The translations under genes and the position numbers were made by a program. The notes below the pieces were generated by a model. It did not search any database and was not told where the DNA came from. It worked only from the letters and a program-made list of their open reading frames with translations. This document shows positions 1-8,227 of a DNA stretch of 64,000 bases, one piece after another (position 1 is the stretch's first letter; each line of letters opens with the position of its first letter). Source of the DNA: Gordonibacter faecis (GTDB taxonomy: Bacteria; Actinomycetota; Coriobacteriia; Coriobacteriales; Eggerthellaceae); contig NZ_JASJEU010000003.1 of the NCBI RefSeq assembly GCF_030077735.1, positions 124,001 to 188,000 of the forward strand. The letters are read 5' to 3'.

Positions 1-206
1 ACCGCCGCAGTTAGGCAGAGTAGGCCGTTCAGTAACCCGCCATACCAAAGTGGATTGGCACCGGGAAGGTCGAAAAGCCAGTCACAATAGAAAAAAACGA
101 TAGCAACCGTATACAGGCACGTGAACCCCACCGCAACAAGAACCGTTGCCGCGTGGGCGTTATGTGTGATGTAACTATCCCCTGAGAACTTCATGGCGGT
201 CATCAT
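1..206 (-). CDS. Membrane protein, N-terminal fragment cut by window edge
   Basis: An open frame runs from a start at 206 (two adjacent ATGs, with a third at 194) off the left edge of the window. About 68 residues are visible. The start is hydrophilic and is followed by two strongly hydrophobic stretches, consistent with the first two membrane helices of a polytopic protein. No clear Shine-Dalgarno sequence precedes the ATGs, so the exact start is uncertain. A second membrane-domain LuxR regulator is one possibility, given the one at 1838-3280, but the DNA-binding end is outside the window and the identity cannot be shown. Confidence 0.5.
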   Translation of the reverse strand, partial: MMTAMKFSGDSYITHNAHAATVLVAVGFTCLYTVAIVFFYCDWLFDLPGANPLWYGGLLNGLLCLTAA

Positions 207-279
207 ACACGAAACAGATGCTATGCGAAACGAGTCTTTGCGGAGAGTAGTCCACCCCGCAGTGGCTGATACCGAAGGC

Positions 280-306
280 GCCCCGTTAGAGTAACTCTAA
301 CGGGGC
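280..306 (-). terminator. Hairpin terminator after the trigger-factor-like gene
   Basis: A perfect inverted repeat with 13-bp arms (gccccgttagagt / actctaacggggc) and a one-base centre lies 72 nt downstream of the stop at 378. There is no long T-run on either side, so it may act as a bidirectional or weak terminator between this operon and the gene at the left edge. Confidence 0.6.
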
Positions 307-377
307 TTCAACAACACATCAACGCATGCAGCAGTGATAGCTCGTGACCTACCTGCTGAAACGCTGAGCACAAACCG

Positions 378-1385
378 TTAAGCAAAAGGGTTCAGCGCTT
401 GGCGCGCGGCGACCTGCGGGGGAACATCGTTGGTGGGTTCTTCTTGCTCAAACACAATGGCATCTGTGATAACAGCATCGAGCGCAAGCTCACAGCGTGC
501 CATCTCGATAAGTTTCTCGCGTCCCTCTTCGGTATCAAATCTGGCCTTTGCCTGCTTATCATTGCCGAAGTGTTTTTGTAGCGTTTCGTCAAGATCTTTG
601 TCAGTAGGCTGAATGTTCCAATAATCGGCCATTGCTGCAATGGCTTTACCTTGAGCCACAGCCATTGTGCCTGCTTGATGGAAGAACGCTTCAAGCTGTT
701 CCTCGGGAATTCCCATTTCAGACGCTTTTTGGGCACGATCCTTCCCCTCTTTCATGCAGTCCCGCTCAAATGATGCGCGCACGTTTATCGCCGCACTTTC
801 CACTTCCTCGTCCGTCGGCTTTTCCTTGAGCCGTTGCGCAAGAAGCACGGAGCATCGTTCGCGAAGCAGTTCCTCGCGTTTCTTGTCCATCTCCTCCACG
901 AGTCGTGCTTCTACATCAGCGCGAAACTCTTCCACGGTTGAAAAACGGGGAACAAAACGCTTAACCCACTCATCGTTCAATTCCGGGTCAACGCGCTTGC
1001 GTATCGACTCAATAGTTACCGTCGCTTCAATAGTCGAGGAAAGATCATCTTCACTCTCGGTGCCAATTCCCGCTTGTTGGTACTCAAAAGTTTTTGTTTC
1101 GCCACACTTCATGCCAACAAGACCTTGAGCAAATTCTTGGGGAAAGAACCCGTCCCCCACCGTAATAGTAAGAGAAGCTTCTTCGAGCCCCGGCATAGGC
1201 TCTCCGTTTTCGCGCATCGTAACAAGGGCATTCACCTTATCGTGCAGTTCAACCAGTGCATCTGTTTGATTTGCGTACGTGGGAATTTGCGCAACAATTG
1301 AGGCTATGCGTTCATCGAGTTGCGCGTCGGTCACTGCCATCTTTGGCAGAGGGACGTGTAACGGTTCATAAGAAGTGAGTTCCAT
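378..1385 (-). CDS. Truncated trigger-factor-like chaperone (FKBP-type PPIase plus C-terminal domain)
   Basis: The 335-residue product resembles bacterial trigger factor in its FKBP-type middle (about residues 55-130, with the Gly-rich segment ending in GLVGMKCGET) and in its long helical C-terminal chaperone domain (about 130-310). It is roughly 100 residues shorter than the housekeeping protein, and the N-terminal ribosome-binding domain with its signature loop is absent. The start ATG at 1385 is preceded by AAGGA at 9 nt. It is the last gene after the LuxR regulator and a Cys-rich miniprotein, in a molybdoenzyme locus. That context suggests, as inference, a dedicated folding or maturation factor rather than the general nascent-chain chaperone. 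Confidence 0.75.
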   Translation of the reverse strand: MELTSYEPLHVPLPKMAVTDAQLDERIASIVAQIPTYANQTDALVELHDKVNALVTMRENGEPMPGLEEASLTITVGDGFFPQEFAQGLVGMKCGETKTFEYQQAGIGTESEDDLSSTIEATVTIESIRKRVDPELNDEWVKRFVPRFSTVEEFRADVEARLVEEMDKKREELLRERCSVLLAQRLKEKPTDEEVESAAINVRASFERDCMKEGKDRAQKASEMGIPEEQLEAFFHQAGTMAVAQGKAIAAMADYWNIQPTDKDLDETLQKHFGNDKQAKARFDTEEGREKLIEMARCELALDAVITDAIVFEQEEPTNDVPPQVAARQALNPFA

Positions 1386-1415
1386 GGAGTAGATTCCTTA
1401 TCTTTTCATATCAAG

Positions 1416-1808
1416 CTATACGGGTAAACCGGACGTAGGTCCGGCGTGGTTCTCAACAAGTGCGCGTCGCTTCCTCTTGTCTTCCTCAGAAGGGCCCTTC
1501 CTTAATGAGCGGGCGAACTCCTTCGCATCAAGTGGTGGCACTCTTCTGTCGCATACCTTAAATACGCCGTCCGCCTGCTTTTCGAACACGCGACCACACG
1601 GATCGGCGCAGAGTAATCCGCTGTAGCGGCAGCGGCGGGTTTGTGTTGTACGCAATTTCGGCAAACGACCGCCGCAAAAGGAGCAAACCTCGCGCGTCAC
1701 GTTGCCATCATCGAAGGTATTGGTTTTTCCGCAATCGAGGCATTCAACTGCTCTCCGTTTAGTCGGTGGATGACAGCGGCCACAATAGGGGTTACAGGTC
1801 AAACACAT
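1416..1808 (-). CDS. Cys-rich zinc-ribbon miniprotein
   Basis: This 130-residue protein is rich in paired cysteines. It begins MCLTCNPYCGRCHPP and continues with CLDC, CSFC and a later CRYSGLLCADPC segment, so two or more zinc ribbons or another metal site are likely. An upstream in-frame GTG at 1823 exists, but GGGAGG ends 5 nt before the ATG at 1808, so I prefer 1808. The C-terminal third is basic and probably disordered. It sits 29 nt after the LuxR gene and 30 nt before the trigger-factor-like gene, so the three are probably co-transcribed. I do not recognise a characterised function. Confidence 0.7.
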   Translation of the reverse strand: MCLTCNPYCGRCHPPTKRRAVECLDCGKTNTFDDGNVTREVCSFCGGRLPKLRTTQTRRCRYSGLLCADPCGRVFEKQADGVFKVCDRRVPPLDAKEFARSLRKGPSEEDKRKRRALVENHAGPTSGLPV

Positions 1809-1837
1809 TACAGCCTCCCTCACTTCATAGGTGTCCG

Positions 1838-3280
1838 TCAGAGACGTTGCTTGGGTTCGGAGTTTTCTTTGCCGATTTGGACTCGGCGGTCATCAAGAAG
1901 GTCGATAAGATCCTGCTGTGTTGTCACGTCAAATTTCCGGTAAATGTTTGAGGTGTGCGTCTTTACTGTGGTAACAGCAACATGTAACTCACGTGAAATC
2001 ACCAGCGAAGACCGCCCATGACTAAGCAAAAGGAATACTTCCCGTTCACGCGGTGTGAGATGGGCTTCTTCAGACATCTGATCGCACGCTTTTTTCCAAC
2101 ACCCTTTTTCGCTATCCCCCGTTGCCGCTTTTTCTGGTTTCGTATCCGGCATGGTGAGCGCATCAGAACCATAGGGAACAATGGCTATGGCGAAGCAAAG
2201 GGCACAAACCAAGATAACGACATTGACCATATAGAGCTGCGGAAACAGCGCTGGGATGAGGAGTCCGAAGAGAAAGCCCAAGGCCAGAGGTAGGGACACC
2301 TTCAGGGAAAGATTTAAAGTTTGAATTCCAAACTCTGAACCAAGGACATAGAGGTTCACAATTCGCGCCAAGTCTCGCAGCAATAGTAAAAAAACGACAA
2401 ACCATACAAGCGCAAGTCTGACATATCCGTCAAAGAACAGAGAAATCAAAAGAAACGCAATGAGCTCGGGAAACGTCACACGCTCAATAGGTCCTTGAAG
2501 AAGAAAACGACCATACCCCAAACACACAACAACCGCACCGGTAATTGCAACCGCAAGCGCTGCTGAGGCAAATAGCATGAGTCCGATTGAGGTATATTCG
2601 CACAAAAGTACTGCTACCAATGCAATCGCGAAGCCCGTCGTCGCATAGGAAAACAGCGACCCATAATTGAGGTTTACCGACTCGTTGCTTTCGCTCTTGC
2701 TGATAAAAATATGTGTCTCACCGTTTTGACGGCTTGAAATAAAGGCAAGAGCCATAAAAAAGGTCGACGCAATGCAGATGAGCACGCGAGAATGAGCGTC
2801 TGCGCTCGAATGCAGAAGAAGTTCAAAGGCGATAGCGCAAAAAAATAGCAAAGCGACCACGATCAACTCTGGCCCGCGTACGCACCATGAATAGTCAGTC
2901 CAACCGACAAGCTGCAGTGCAAGCCCGATGCCAAAACATGCGTACAGGAGAAAGTCGAACACGGGAGAGACGAACATATCGGAGAAGAAAAAAGCACCTA
3001 TAAGCGACGCGCACATAAGACATACCGCAAGCAAAACAAAAATCCTGTAGTCGATGCGCGAAACTTTATCAGAAAAGATGTAAAGAGCTGCATAAGTGAG
3101 AACTTGACAAACAACTCCTACCGCCGGCCCTGCTGCTTGAAGAAGGGCAGATCCACCATCGTAAAACGTGAAAATTCTGCCAAAGAACACGACGTAGTTG
3201 AAAACAACCGCGGTACCGCTACCGACCGCACCGAGGACAGCATCAGACGAAGGCCAGTGATTGAACAAGCTTGTTACCAT
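1838..3280 (-). CDS. Membrane-spanning LuxR-family transcriptional regulator
   Basis: The 480-residue protein has about ten to twelve hydrophobic segments over residues 1-385, a short hydrophilic linker, and a LuxR/GerE helix-turn-helix at about 408-462 (LTPREREVFLLL followed by TTVKTHTSNIYRKF). Such membrane-domain LuxR regulators are abundant in Eggerthellaceae and are reported to control catechol dehydroxylase genes in Eggerthella lenta. It probably senses a small molecule at the membrane and regulates the molybdoenzyme operon and/or the divergent transporter; that role is inference from position. I chose ATG 3280, with GGTGGGAAG upstream, over a GTG at 3301 that has no ribosome-binding site. 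Confidence 0.88.
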   Translation of the reverse strand: MVTSLFNHWPSSDAVLGAVGSGTAVVFNYVVFFGRIFTFYDGGSALLQAAGPAVGVVCQVLTYAALYIFSDKVSRIDYRIFVLLAVCLMCASLIGAFFFSDMFVSPVFDFLLYACFGIGLALQLVGWTDYSWCVRGPELIVVALLFFCAIAFELLLHSSADAHSRVLICIASTFFMALAFISSRQNGETHIFISKSESNESVNLNYGSLFSYATTGFAIALVAVLLCEYTSIGLMLFASAALAVAITGAVVVCLGYGRFLLQGPIERVTFPELIAFLLISLFFDGYVRLALVWFVVFLLLLRDLARIVNLYVLGSEFGIQTLNLSLKVSLPLALGFLFGLLIPALFPQLYMVNVVILVCALCFAIAIVPYGSDALTMPDTKPEKAATGDSEKGCWKKACDQMSEEAHLTPREREVFLLLSHGRSSLVISRELHVAVTTVKTHTSNIYRKFDVTTQQDLIDLLDDRRVQIGKENSEPKQRL

Positions 3281-3383
3281 GTATTGCACGCTTCCCACCA
3301 CAAAACTATGCCGCCATCAAGGCAAATCGCATTGAGCACCGTCGATAACTACCTATCTGCTCAGAGGAATGTTGAGAACAAAA

Positions 3384-3448
3384 GAAACAGTCAGTTATTT
3401 CGTTTCTGCTACTATCCTAATGTAAGCCTGAGCAAACCTGACTGTTTC
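3384..3448. promoter_or_regulatory. Inverted repeat upstream of the LuxR gene
   Basis: Perfect 11-bp arms (gaaacagtcag at 3384-3394 and ctgactgtttc at 3438-3448) flank 43 nt in the 229-bp gap that precedes the LuxR gene. The gap presumably holds its promoter. The symmetry could mark a regulator site with two distant half-sites or a weak hairpin; the sequence alone does not decide. Confidence 0.35.
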
Positions 3449-3509
3449 CTTTGCCTTTTGGTTTAACGTATTCGGAGCGTCCGTTGAAATATCACAACCG
3501 GGTGTCAAA

Positions 3510-3953
3510 TCATGCGGAGGTGTGTCGAAAGCAGGCTTTTTCAGCCTCGGCGAGTTCTACCGTTTCCCTTGCGTGCTGTCTCAACGTTTCCGGAATGCGC
3601 GTCGAAAGATCAATAGCGGGCGTCGAATCATAAAGAGGTGCGTCAGGGGCATATCTCTTTACGGCCTCAATACCCCTCTCCCGCTCTTCTTCTGTCACAA
3701 ATTTCGGCCCGGTTCCGAGAATATGAGCATCGCGAGCGTGTAACACATATGACCACGCTCCCTCGACGTCAATCCTCTCATAAAAACTATCCTCGGGGCC
3801 GCACCTTCGTATCCAGTCAATTTCATTCAAGCACATGGGTTTGACTTCCCTGTACTGACTGGTGAGGATTGCCTCTCCTCGTTCATCCTTTAAGACAACC
3901 AAGTAGCGCAGATTTTCTTTGCGCTGCGTTATTTCAAACAGTCCCTGTTCCAT
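3510..3953 (-). CDS. DUF1508-type (YegP-like) small protein, copy A
   Basis: The 147-residue protein starts MEQGLFEITQRKENLRYLVV and has the DUF1508 pattern: F-E-I, a strand, 'ERGEAILTSQ', then an 'I-D-W-I-R' stretch. It continues into a longer C-terminal region with no recognised domain. GGGAGG ends 5 nt before the ATG at 3953, which supports that start over an upstream in-frame ATG at 3980. DUF1508 proteins are small beta-hairpin dimers of unclear function. A second member lies at 4363-4734 in the same gene group. Position suggests an accessory role in the molybdoenzyme operon, but no biochemical role can be assigned. Confidence 0.7.
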   Translation of the reverse strand: MEQGLFEITQRKENLRYLVVLKDERGEAILTSQYREVKPMCLNEIDWIRRCGPEDSFYERIDVEGAWSYVLHARDAHILGTGPKFVTEEERERGIEAVKRYAPDAPLYDSTPAIDLSTRIPETLRQHARETVELAEAEKACFRHTSA

Positions 3954-3992
3954 CTTTGCCTCCCGAGGAATCGACCCCACATAATGGTGCTC

Positions 3993-4241
3993 TTAGTTTT
4001 GCGGGCCCTTGGGTGGCTGCGGTGCTCCGGGCGCCTTCGGGGCAGACGGAGCACCCGGCGCTGCAGGAGCAGGGGCGCTCGGGCCTTTGGGGGCAAGCTT
4101 CATCGGAGGAAACTTATACCCACACTTTGAACAGGTCTTTGCTGTGAGCATCTCCTCAGAACCGCATTCAGGACATTCTTTCTTTTTGGGTCCTTCCGCC
4201 TCAGCAGCAGCTATTTCCGCAGCTGGTGGTCTGTAGCACAT
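3993..4241 (-). CDS. Small zinc-ribbon protein with Pro/Ala-rich tail
   Basis: The 82-residue protein has a short Ala/Glu-rich start and a zinc ribbon with two CxxC pairs (CPECG and CSKCGYKFPP), then a low-complexity tail of Pro, Ala, Gly and Lys. AGGA sits 5 nt before the ATG at 4241, so the longer in-frame extension to 4319 is not used. It lies between the two DUF1508-type genes. A rubredoxin-like electron carrier would also use two CxxC pairs, but the spacing and low-complexity tail look more like a structural zinc ribbon. Function unknown. Confidence 0.68.
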   Translation of the reverse strand: MCYRPPAAEIAAAEAEGPKKKECPECGSEEMLTAKTCSKCGYKFPPMKLAPKGPSAPAPAAPGAPSAPKAPGAPQPPKGPQN

Positions 4242-4272
4242 AGTCTTCCTTTCTCTTTTTAGTAAGATGGAA

Positions 4273-4345
4273 GGACACTCTTTCCTTGCGCAACCATTTC
4301 GAATGCCAAGGACAAACAAAAACGGAGAGCAAAGAAAGAATGTCC
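4273..4345. repeat. Imperfect inverted repeat in the 121-bp gap
   Basis: Arms ggacactctttc (4273-4284) and gaaagaatgtcc (4334-4345) pair with one mismatch across 49 nt. It may be an attenuator-like hairpin separating the oxidoreductase genes from the downstream small genes, or a protein site. There is no clear T-run. Confidence 0.3.
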
Positions 4346-4362
4346 ACTATAACGTAAGGTAA

Positions 4363-4734
4363 CTACTCGCCAGTTTCATCCACTACGGATGCACCATCAC
4401 ATGCAGCGAGAATGGCATCCTTGGTCAGAAGTACCTCTTCACGAGTGCCCTGGGCCGTGCCAAATCCGAGAGGAATCGCATCGCCAACGCGACCCTGCTC
4501 TCCCTCTCGGGCAGAGTGCTCTTCACCGCGAATGACGTAGACATTGTTGCGCCCTTCAACGGCCTGGAGATGGTTCGTAAGATCCGCTCCGAAGCTCTTC
4601 ATGAGTTCGATTTTGCGTGTCACCGCATCCTTGGTTGAACCAATGGCGCCTTTGAACACTACTTCACCGTTCTCATCAACAATATCAAAGCGATACTTGG
4701 ACCGCTCTTTCTTGATAACATACTTACCGCTCAT
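4363..4734 (-). CDS. DUF1508-type small protein, copy B
   Basis: The 123-residue protein begins MSGKYVIKKERSKYRFDIVD, a clear DUF1508/YegP-like opening with 'ENGEVVFKGAIGSTKDAV' after it. The fold is expected over residues 1-60, followed by about 60 residues with no recognised domain. A GGGGG stretch precedes the ATG at 4734, so a longer start at 4773 is rejected. It is 86 nt downstream of the beta-subunit gene and probably belongs to the same transcript. Copy A at 3510-3953 is its distant paralogue. How DUF1508 proteins would serve a molybdoenzyme is not known. Confidence 0.75.
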   Translation of the reverse strand: MSGKYVIKKERSKYRFDIVDENGEVVFKGAIGSTKDAVTRKIELMKSFGADLTNHLQAVEGRNNVYVIRGEEHSAREGEQGRVGDAIPLGFGTAQGTREEVLLTKDAILAACDGASVVDETGE

Positions 4735-4820
4735 TAATGGCCCCCTTTCGCATGAGACCCGGTCGGTCAACACCGTCGCCGACCGGGTCAGAGGAGTCGA
4801 ATATGGTCGCTAGAAACTGT

Positions 4821-5189
4821 TTAGAAAAGCGCTTTCTTGCGAGACGCTTCACAGGTTTCGCTGTAGAGAACCAGCTTCTTCTTCGAACCCATCTTTGCGG
4901 CGAGTTCAGCAACCGGGCCTACCTCAATAACGAAAGATTGGCAGTGCTGCTCGCACAGAGGAATCTTTCCTGCGGCGATTCGATCCTTGCACATGTCGCA
5001 CGTCTCGGTGGGCATGGGGATGTAGTCCCATTCGAAATCGGTTTCCCCATGCTGCCAGGGACCGAGTTCGGCAACCTTGATGCCCCAGTCGTCTGAACCG
5101 AGGTCAAAGCGCTGCTTGCAGCTCACTTCGCACGAATGGCAACCAGTGCAGTATTCATAGTCGATGAGCATTCCCATCTTTTCTGCCAT
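4821..5189 (-). CDS. 4Fe-4S ferredoxin-type beta subunit of the molybdopterin oxidoreductase
   Basis: The 122-residue protein carries eight cysteines in two groups that fit two [4Fe-4S] clusters: Cys14, 17, 20, 24 (CTGCHSCEVSC) and Cys64, 67, 79, 83 (CDMC and LCEQHC). DMSO-reductase-type beta subunits usually hold four clusters in about 180-200 residues, so this is a reduced form. There is no signal peptide and no membrane helix. It starts 26 nt after the alpha gene ends. GAAGGTG precedes the ATG at 5189. It should pass electrons to or from the alpha subunit in the cytoplasm. Confidence 0.88.
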   Translation of the reverse strand: MAEKMGMLIDYEYCTGCHSCEVSCKQRFDLGSDDWGIKVAELGPWQHGETDFEWDYIPMPTETCDMCKDRIAAGKIPLCEQHCQSFVIEVGPVAELAAKMGSKKKLVLYSETCEASRKKALF

Positions 5190-5215
5190 GCTTTTCACCT
5201 TCTTTCAAAAGTTGG

Positions 5216-7522
5216 TTAGTTGCAAAACTCCAGATAATTGTTCGTCTTAGGCCACGCCGGTTCAAAGTCGGGACCGCCCTCGGCCTTCTCCACGTTGCAG
5301 ATCATGCACTTGAAAGGCGTACCGAAGCCCAGCTTGCCGTAGCAGTTGTGAGGAACCAGCTGGTTGATGTTGGCATCCCAGACACCGAATGGGCCTGCAC
5401 CACCATCATCGGGACCCTTCTCGGGGTACCACCAGCCATGCTTCGCCATGATGACGCCGGGCTTGACGATAGGCGTAACCTTCAGCATCTGGCGGCACTT
5501 GCCGAACATGTTGGTCAGGTACACCCAGTCGCCATCCTTCAGGCCCAGACGCTCGGCATCAGCCGGGTTCATCTCAGCGGTCGGCCAGGGATCAAGATCG
5601 CGGAGGCGCTCGATATGACGCTGCTCGGAGTGGAAGTACGACCATGAACGTGCGCCAGTCGTGAGCACGAACGGGTACTTCTCAAAGAGGTCAGGCGTGC
5701 TGACCGGGCTGTAAGGCGGCTCTTCGTAATACGGAAGAGCGTCGTCGCCCCACTCGACAAAGCGCTGGCAGTACGCCTCAACCTTGCCGGACGGCGTACC
5801 AAAGCCGGGCTCGCCGTTCCACGTCTGAAGACCGTAAGCGTACTTCTCGTACTCATACGGAGGCGTGACGAAGCCAGTCTCGGAGTTAACCAGATCATCA
5901 AAGGTGCCCTCAATGCCGTAGCCGTTGAGCTCCCACGTGAGGAACTCATGCAGGTCCTTCCACGGGAACTTCGAGGGATTGAGGCGCCAGCCAAGATCGA
6001 GCATGATCTCGTCGTCGGACTTGCATTCACCCGTCTGGACACCCTTAACGCAGGCAGCCACGAACAGGGTCAGAGCACCGTAATGCGTACCGACGAGGCC
6101 GTCCTTCTCGCCGGAGGAAGCAACAGGCAGGAACAAATCGCCATAGGCGGCCGCAGAAGGCGTCATGACCAGATCGGCGAAGACGTTGAAGTCAGGGCGG
6201 AGCATCGCCTTAGACACCATCTGAGGATCGGCAACCGGGCAGGCGATCGGGTTCGAGGACATGGTGAAGGTCATCTTGATCGGATAGGGCTTGTCGGTCA
6301 TGATGGCGTCCATTGCCATGTCGGGCTGCGTCGTCGAGCAGGCCGTCGAGACAGCCGGGTACTCAGCAGCGCCGATGCGCTTCGCCTGGATTTCCGGATC
6401 AAGTTCGTCCCAGCCCCACCAAGAAGTCGGAGCTTCGCGGTCGGAAGCGCCAAGCAGCACGCCGCCGGGCACGTCAAGGTTACCGGTGATGGCGCAGAGG
6501 AGAAGAACGAGGGTAGCGGTCTGAATGCCGTTGCACTTCTGGTCAACAGCAAGACCCCACGTCATCGAACCGGGCTTGTTGGTGGCCCAGTAGCGAGCAG
6601 CCTCGCGGATCAGGTCGGCGTTCACGCCGGTGATGGCGGCAGCCACATCGGGCTTGTACTCACGGCAGCGCTCTGCAAACTCATTGAAACCGTAGATCCA
6701 GTTGTCGCAGAACTCGTGGTCGTAGAGATCCTCGTCGATGATAACGTTACACATGGAGAGGTACAGCGCGGCATCGGTTCCGGGGCGAAGCTGCAGGAAG
6801 TACTTCGCGCGAGAGGCGAGCCAGGTTGCACGAGGATCAACGATGATGAGCTCAGTACCGCGCTTCATCATGTCAACGAGAGCGTGTCCAAACAAGCCGT
6901 CGGGGTTGGAAACGAGAGGATTCTTACCAACGACGAGAGCAACTTTTGAAAGCGTGTAGTCGGGATCGTCGTAGCGCTTCTCAGGGAAAGCTGTCGCATA
7001 GTCGAGTTCGGGATAGCCCGCGCCCAGCACGTACACGCAGATAGAAGAACGGGGGCCGTAGCACGACCAACCATTGTGCGGGTAGTTGAAGTTGGGCGAC
7101 TCGAACGCGGAGAACGTGATCTTAGGAACCGTGTGCCACAGGTCGCGGCCCGTGCCGATGAAGGTCATGATGGACTCGGGGCCATATTCCTTCTGCACAC
7201 GACGGGTTTCTTTTTCAATCATGTCATAAGCTTCATCCCAGGTGATGCGCTCCCACTTGGAGTTGTCACCACGGAACTTGGGATCGCGCTTCATCGGGTA
7301 GATGATACGCTCGGGGCTGTTGTTATAAGCCGGGAGTTCAAGGAACTTAATTGAAACGCGCCCCTGGGTCAGGGGATTCTTACGGTCGCCTTCGACGTGA
7401 TGAAGCTTCCCATCTTTAATATAGAGCAGCACGCTCCACCCGACGGGATGCTCGCCCGGCGGCGACCATGTGCAAGTACGGACAACTTCGTACTCACCTT
7501 CCTGCCATTTCCAATTACTCAT
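5216..7522 (-). CDS. Molybdopterin oxidoreductase alpha subunit, DMSO reductase family, catechol-dehydroxylase-like
   Basis: The 768-residue catalytic subunit has the family layout: an N-terminal segment (about 10-80), Mo-bisPGD-binding domains ('VALVVGKNPLVSNPDG', 'LIIVDPRATWLASRA', 'DVPGGVLLG') and a C-terminal dinucleotide-binding domain from about 640 ('AEMNPADAERLGLKDGDWV'). No Tat signal is present, so it should be cytoplasmic. Cys154 (GWSCYGPRSS) is a plausible metal ligand. The N-terminus keeps the CxWSPPGxHPxG frame of Eggerthellaceae oxidoreductases, but only Cys17 remains; Glu24, Trp29, Ser57 and Phe60 occupy positions that are Cys in relatives. Absence of this cluster recalls pyrogallol transhydroxylase. 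Substrate unknown; an aromatic catechol or polyol is inferred. ATG 7522 follows AAAGGAG. Confidence 0.85.
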   Translation of the reverse strand: MSNWKWQEGEYEVVRTCTWSPPGEHPVGWSVLLYIKDGKLHHVEGDRKNPLTQGRVSIKFLELPAYNNSPERIIYPMKRDPKFRGDNSKWERITWDEAYDMIEKETRRVQKEYGPESIMTFIGTGRDLWHTVPKITFSAFESPNFNYPHNGWSCYGPRSSICVYVLGAGYPELDYATAFPEKRYDDPDYTLSKVALVVGKNPLVSNPDGLFGHALVDMMKRGTELIIVDPRATWLASRAKYFLQLRPGTDAALYLSMCNVIIDEDLYDHEFCDNWIYGFNEFAERCREYKPDVAAAITGVNADLIREAARYWATNKPGSMTWGLAVDQKCNGIQTATLVLLLCAITGNLDVPGGVLLGASDREAPTSWWGWDELDPEIQAKRIGAAEYPAVSTACSTTQPDMAMDAIMTDKPYPIKMTFTMSSNPIACPVADPQMVSKAMLRPDFNVFADLVMTPSAAAYGDLFLPVASSGEKDGLVGTHYGALTLFVAACVKGVQTGECKSDDEIMLDLGWRLNPSKFPWKDLHEFLTWELNGYGIEGTFDDLVNSETGFVTPPYEYEKYAYGLQTWNGEPGFGTPSGKVEAYCQRFVEWGDDALPYYEEPPYSPVSTPDLFEKYPFVLTTGARSWSYFHSEQRHIERLRDLDPWPTAEMNPADAERLGLKDGDWVYLTNMFGKCRQMLKVTPIVKPGVIMAKHGWWYPEKGPDDGGAGPFGVWDANINQLVPHNCYGKLGFGTPFKCMICNVEKAEGGPDFEPAWPKTNNYLEFCN

Positions 7523-8227
7523 TCTCTCTCCTTTCACGAAGGAATCTTTTACGCAACCCCTTGAATCTCCTTGATCGTTGACTCTGCGCGCTTCGAGCCA
7601 ACCACCCCCTCGAAATAAGAGTGCGATGGACTGATCGTAGGCCTCGGATTAGAGCCAGCCTAGGAGCGTTAAGAATGATTTCTTGTTTACTTTTTCGTCA
7701 AAACCGAACGAGAAATTGCCTCCTCCAAATTGTATGAAGTTGACTATCTGGGAAAACGCTTACCTGCAAGAGACGTCTTCATCAGGTAGATATCGAGAAC
7801 GTATGGTTCGGTACTGTTTTGCATCCCAAGGGGCATCTCTCCAGAAGAAAACGAGTTCGTTGGTCGCTTTACTGAGCAAACAGGCTCACTAAATCACCAG
7901 TACAGGCTCACGAAAGACCTGTTTTAAGCGACATAGTCCCTGGTCGAGCAAGCTTCTTGGGTCAAAAAGGACGAAAAACCCCTCCGGAATTCACCTCATT
8001 TCATCTGATTAGGAGGTATCCGACCCCCTTAATCCCTCCTAATTTTGATTGTGCTGCACATCGCATTCCGAAGTTGCTACGCATCCAAGGGGCGCATCAA
8101 CTTCGCAACGCTTTAGCAGCAAGGATGGGAGGGCTGAAGCACAACGATTCGGCCAGAGGGAAAGGGGGAAGCGCGAGGGGTAAGGCTCAAACCGGTTAGC
8201 AATTCAAATAACAGGGAGGTTTATTTC
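7523..8227. promoter_or_regulatory. 705-bp divergent control region between the oxidoreductase and MFS genes
   Basis: No gene is supported here. The span separates the leftward alpha-subunit operon from the rightward transporter and must contain both promoters, but no confident -35/-10 pair could be assigned. Its base composition is visibly less GC-rich than the neighbours. A direct repeat, acaggctcac, occurs at 7880-7889 and 7902-7911, 22 bp apart (two helical turns), which suits a dimeric regulator bound to one DNA face. The MFS gene has GGGAGG 8 nt before its ATG. Confidence 0.5.

Noticed and set aside
5948..6949. 333-codon open frame on the plus strand
   Set aside because: Antisense to the molybdoenzyme alpha subunit, with shadow-type composition.
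7957..8199. Possible 80-codon gene in the divergent region
   Set aside because: No Shine-Dalgarno, no hydrophobic or domain pattern, and it overlaps probable control DNA of the MFS gene.
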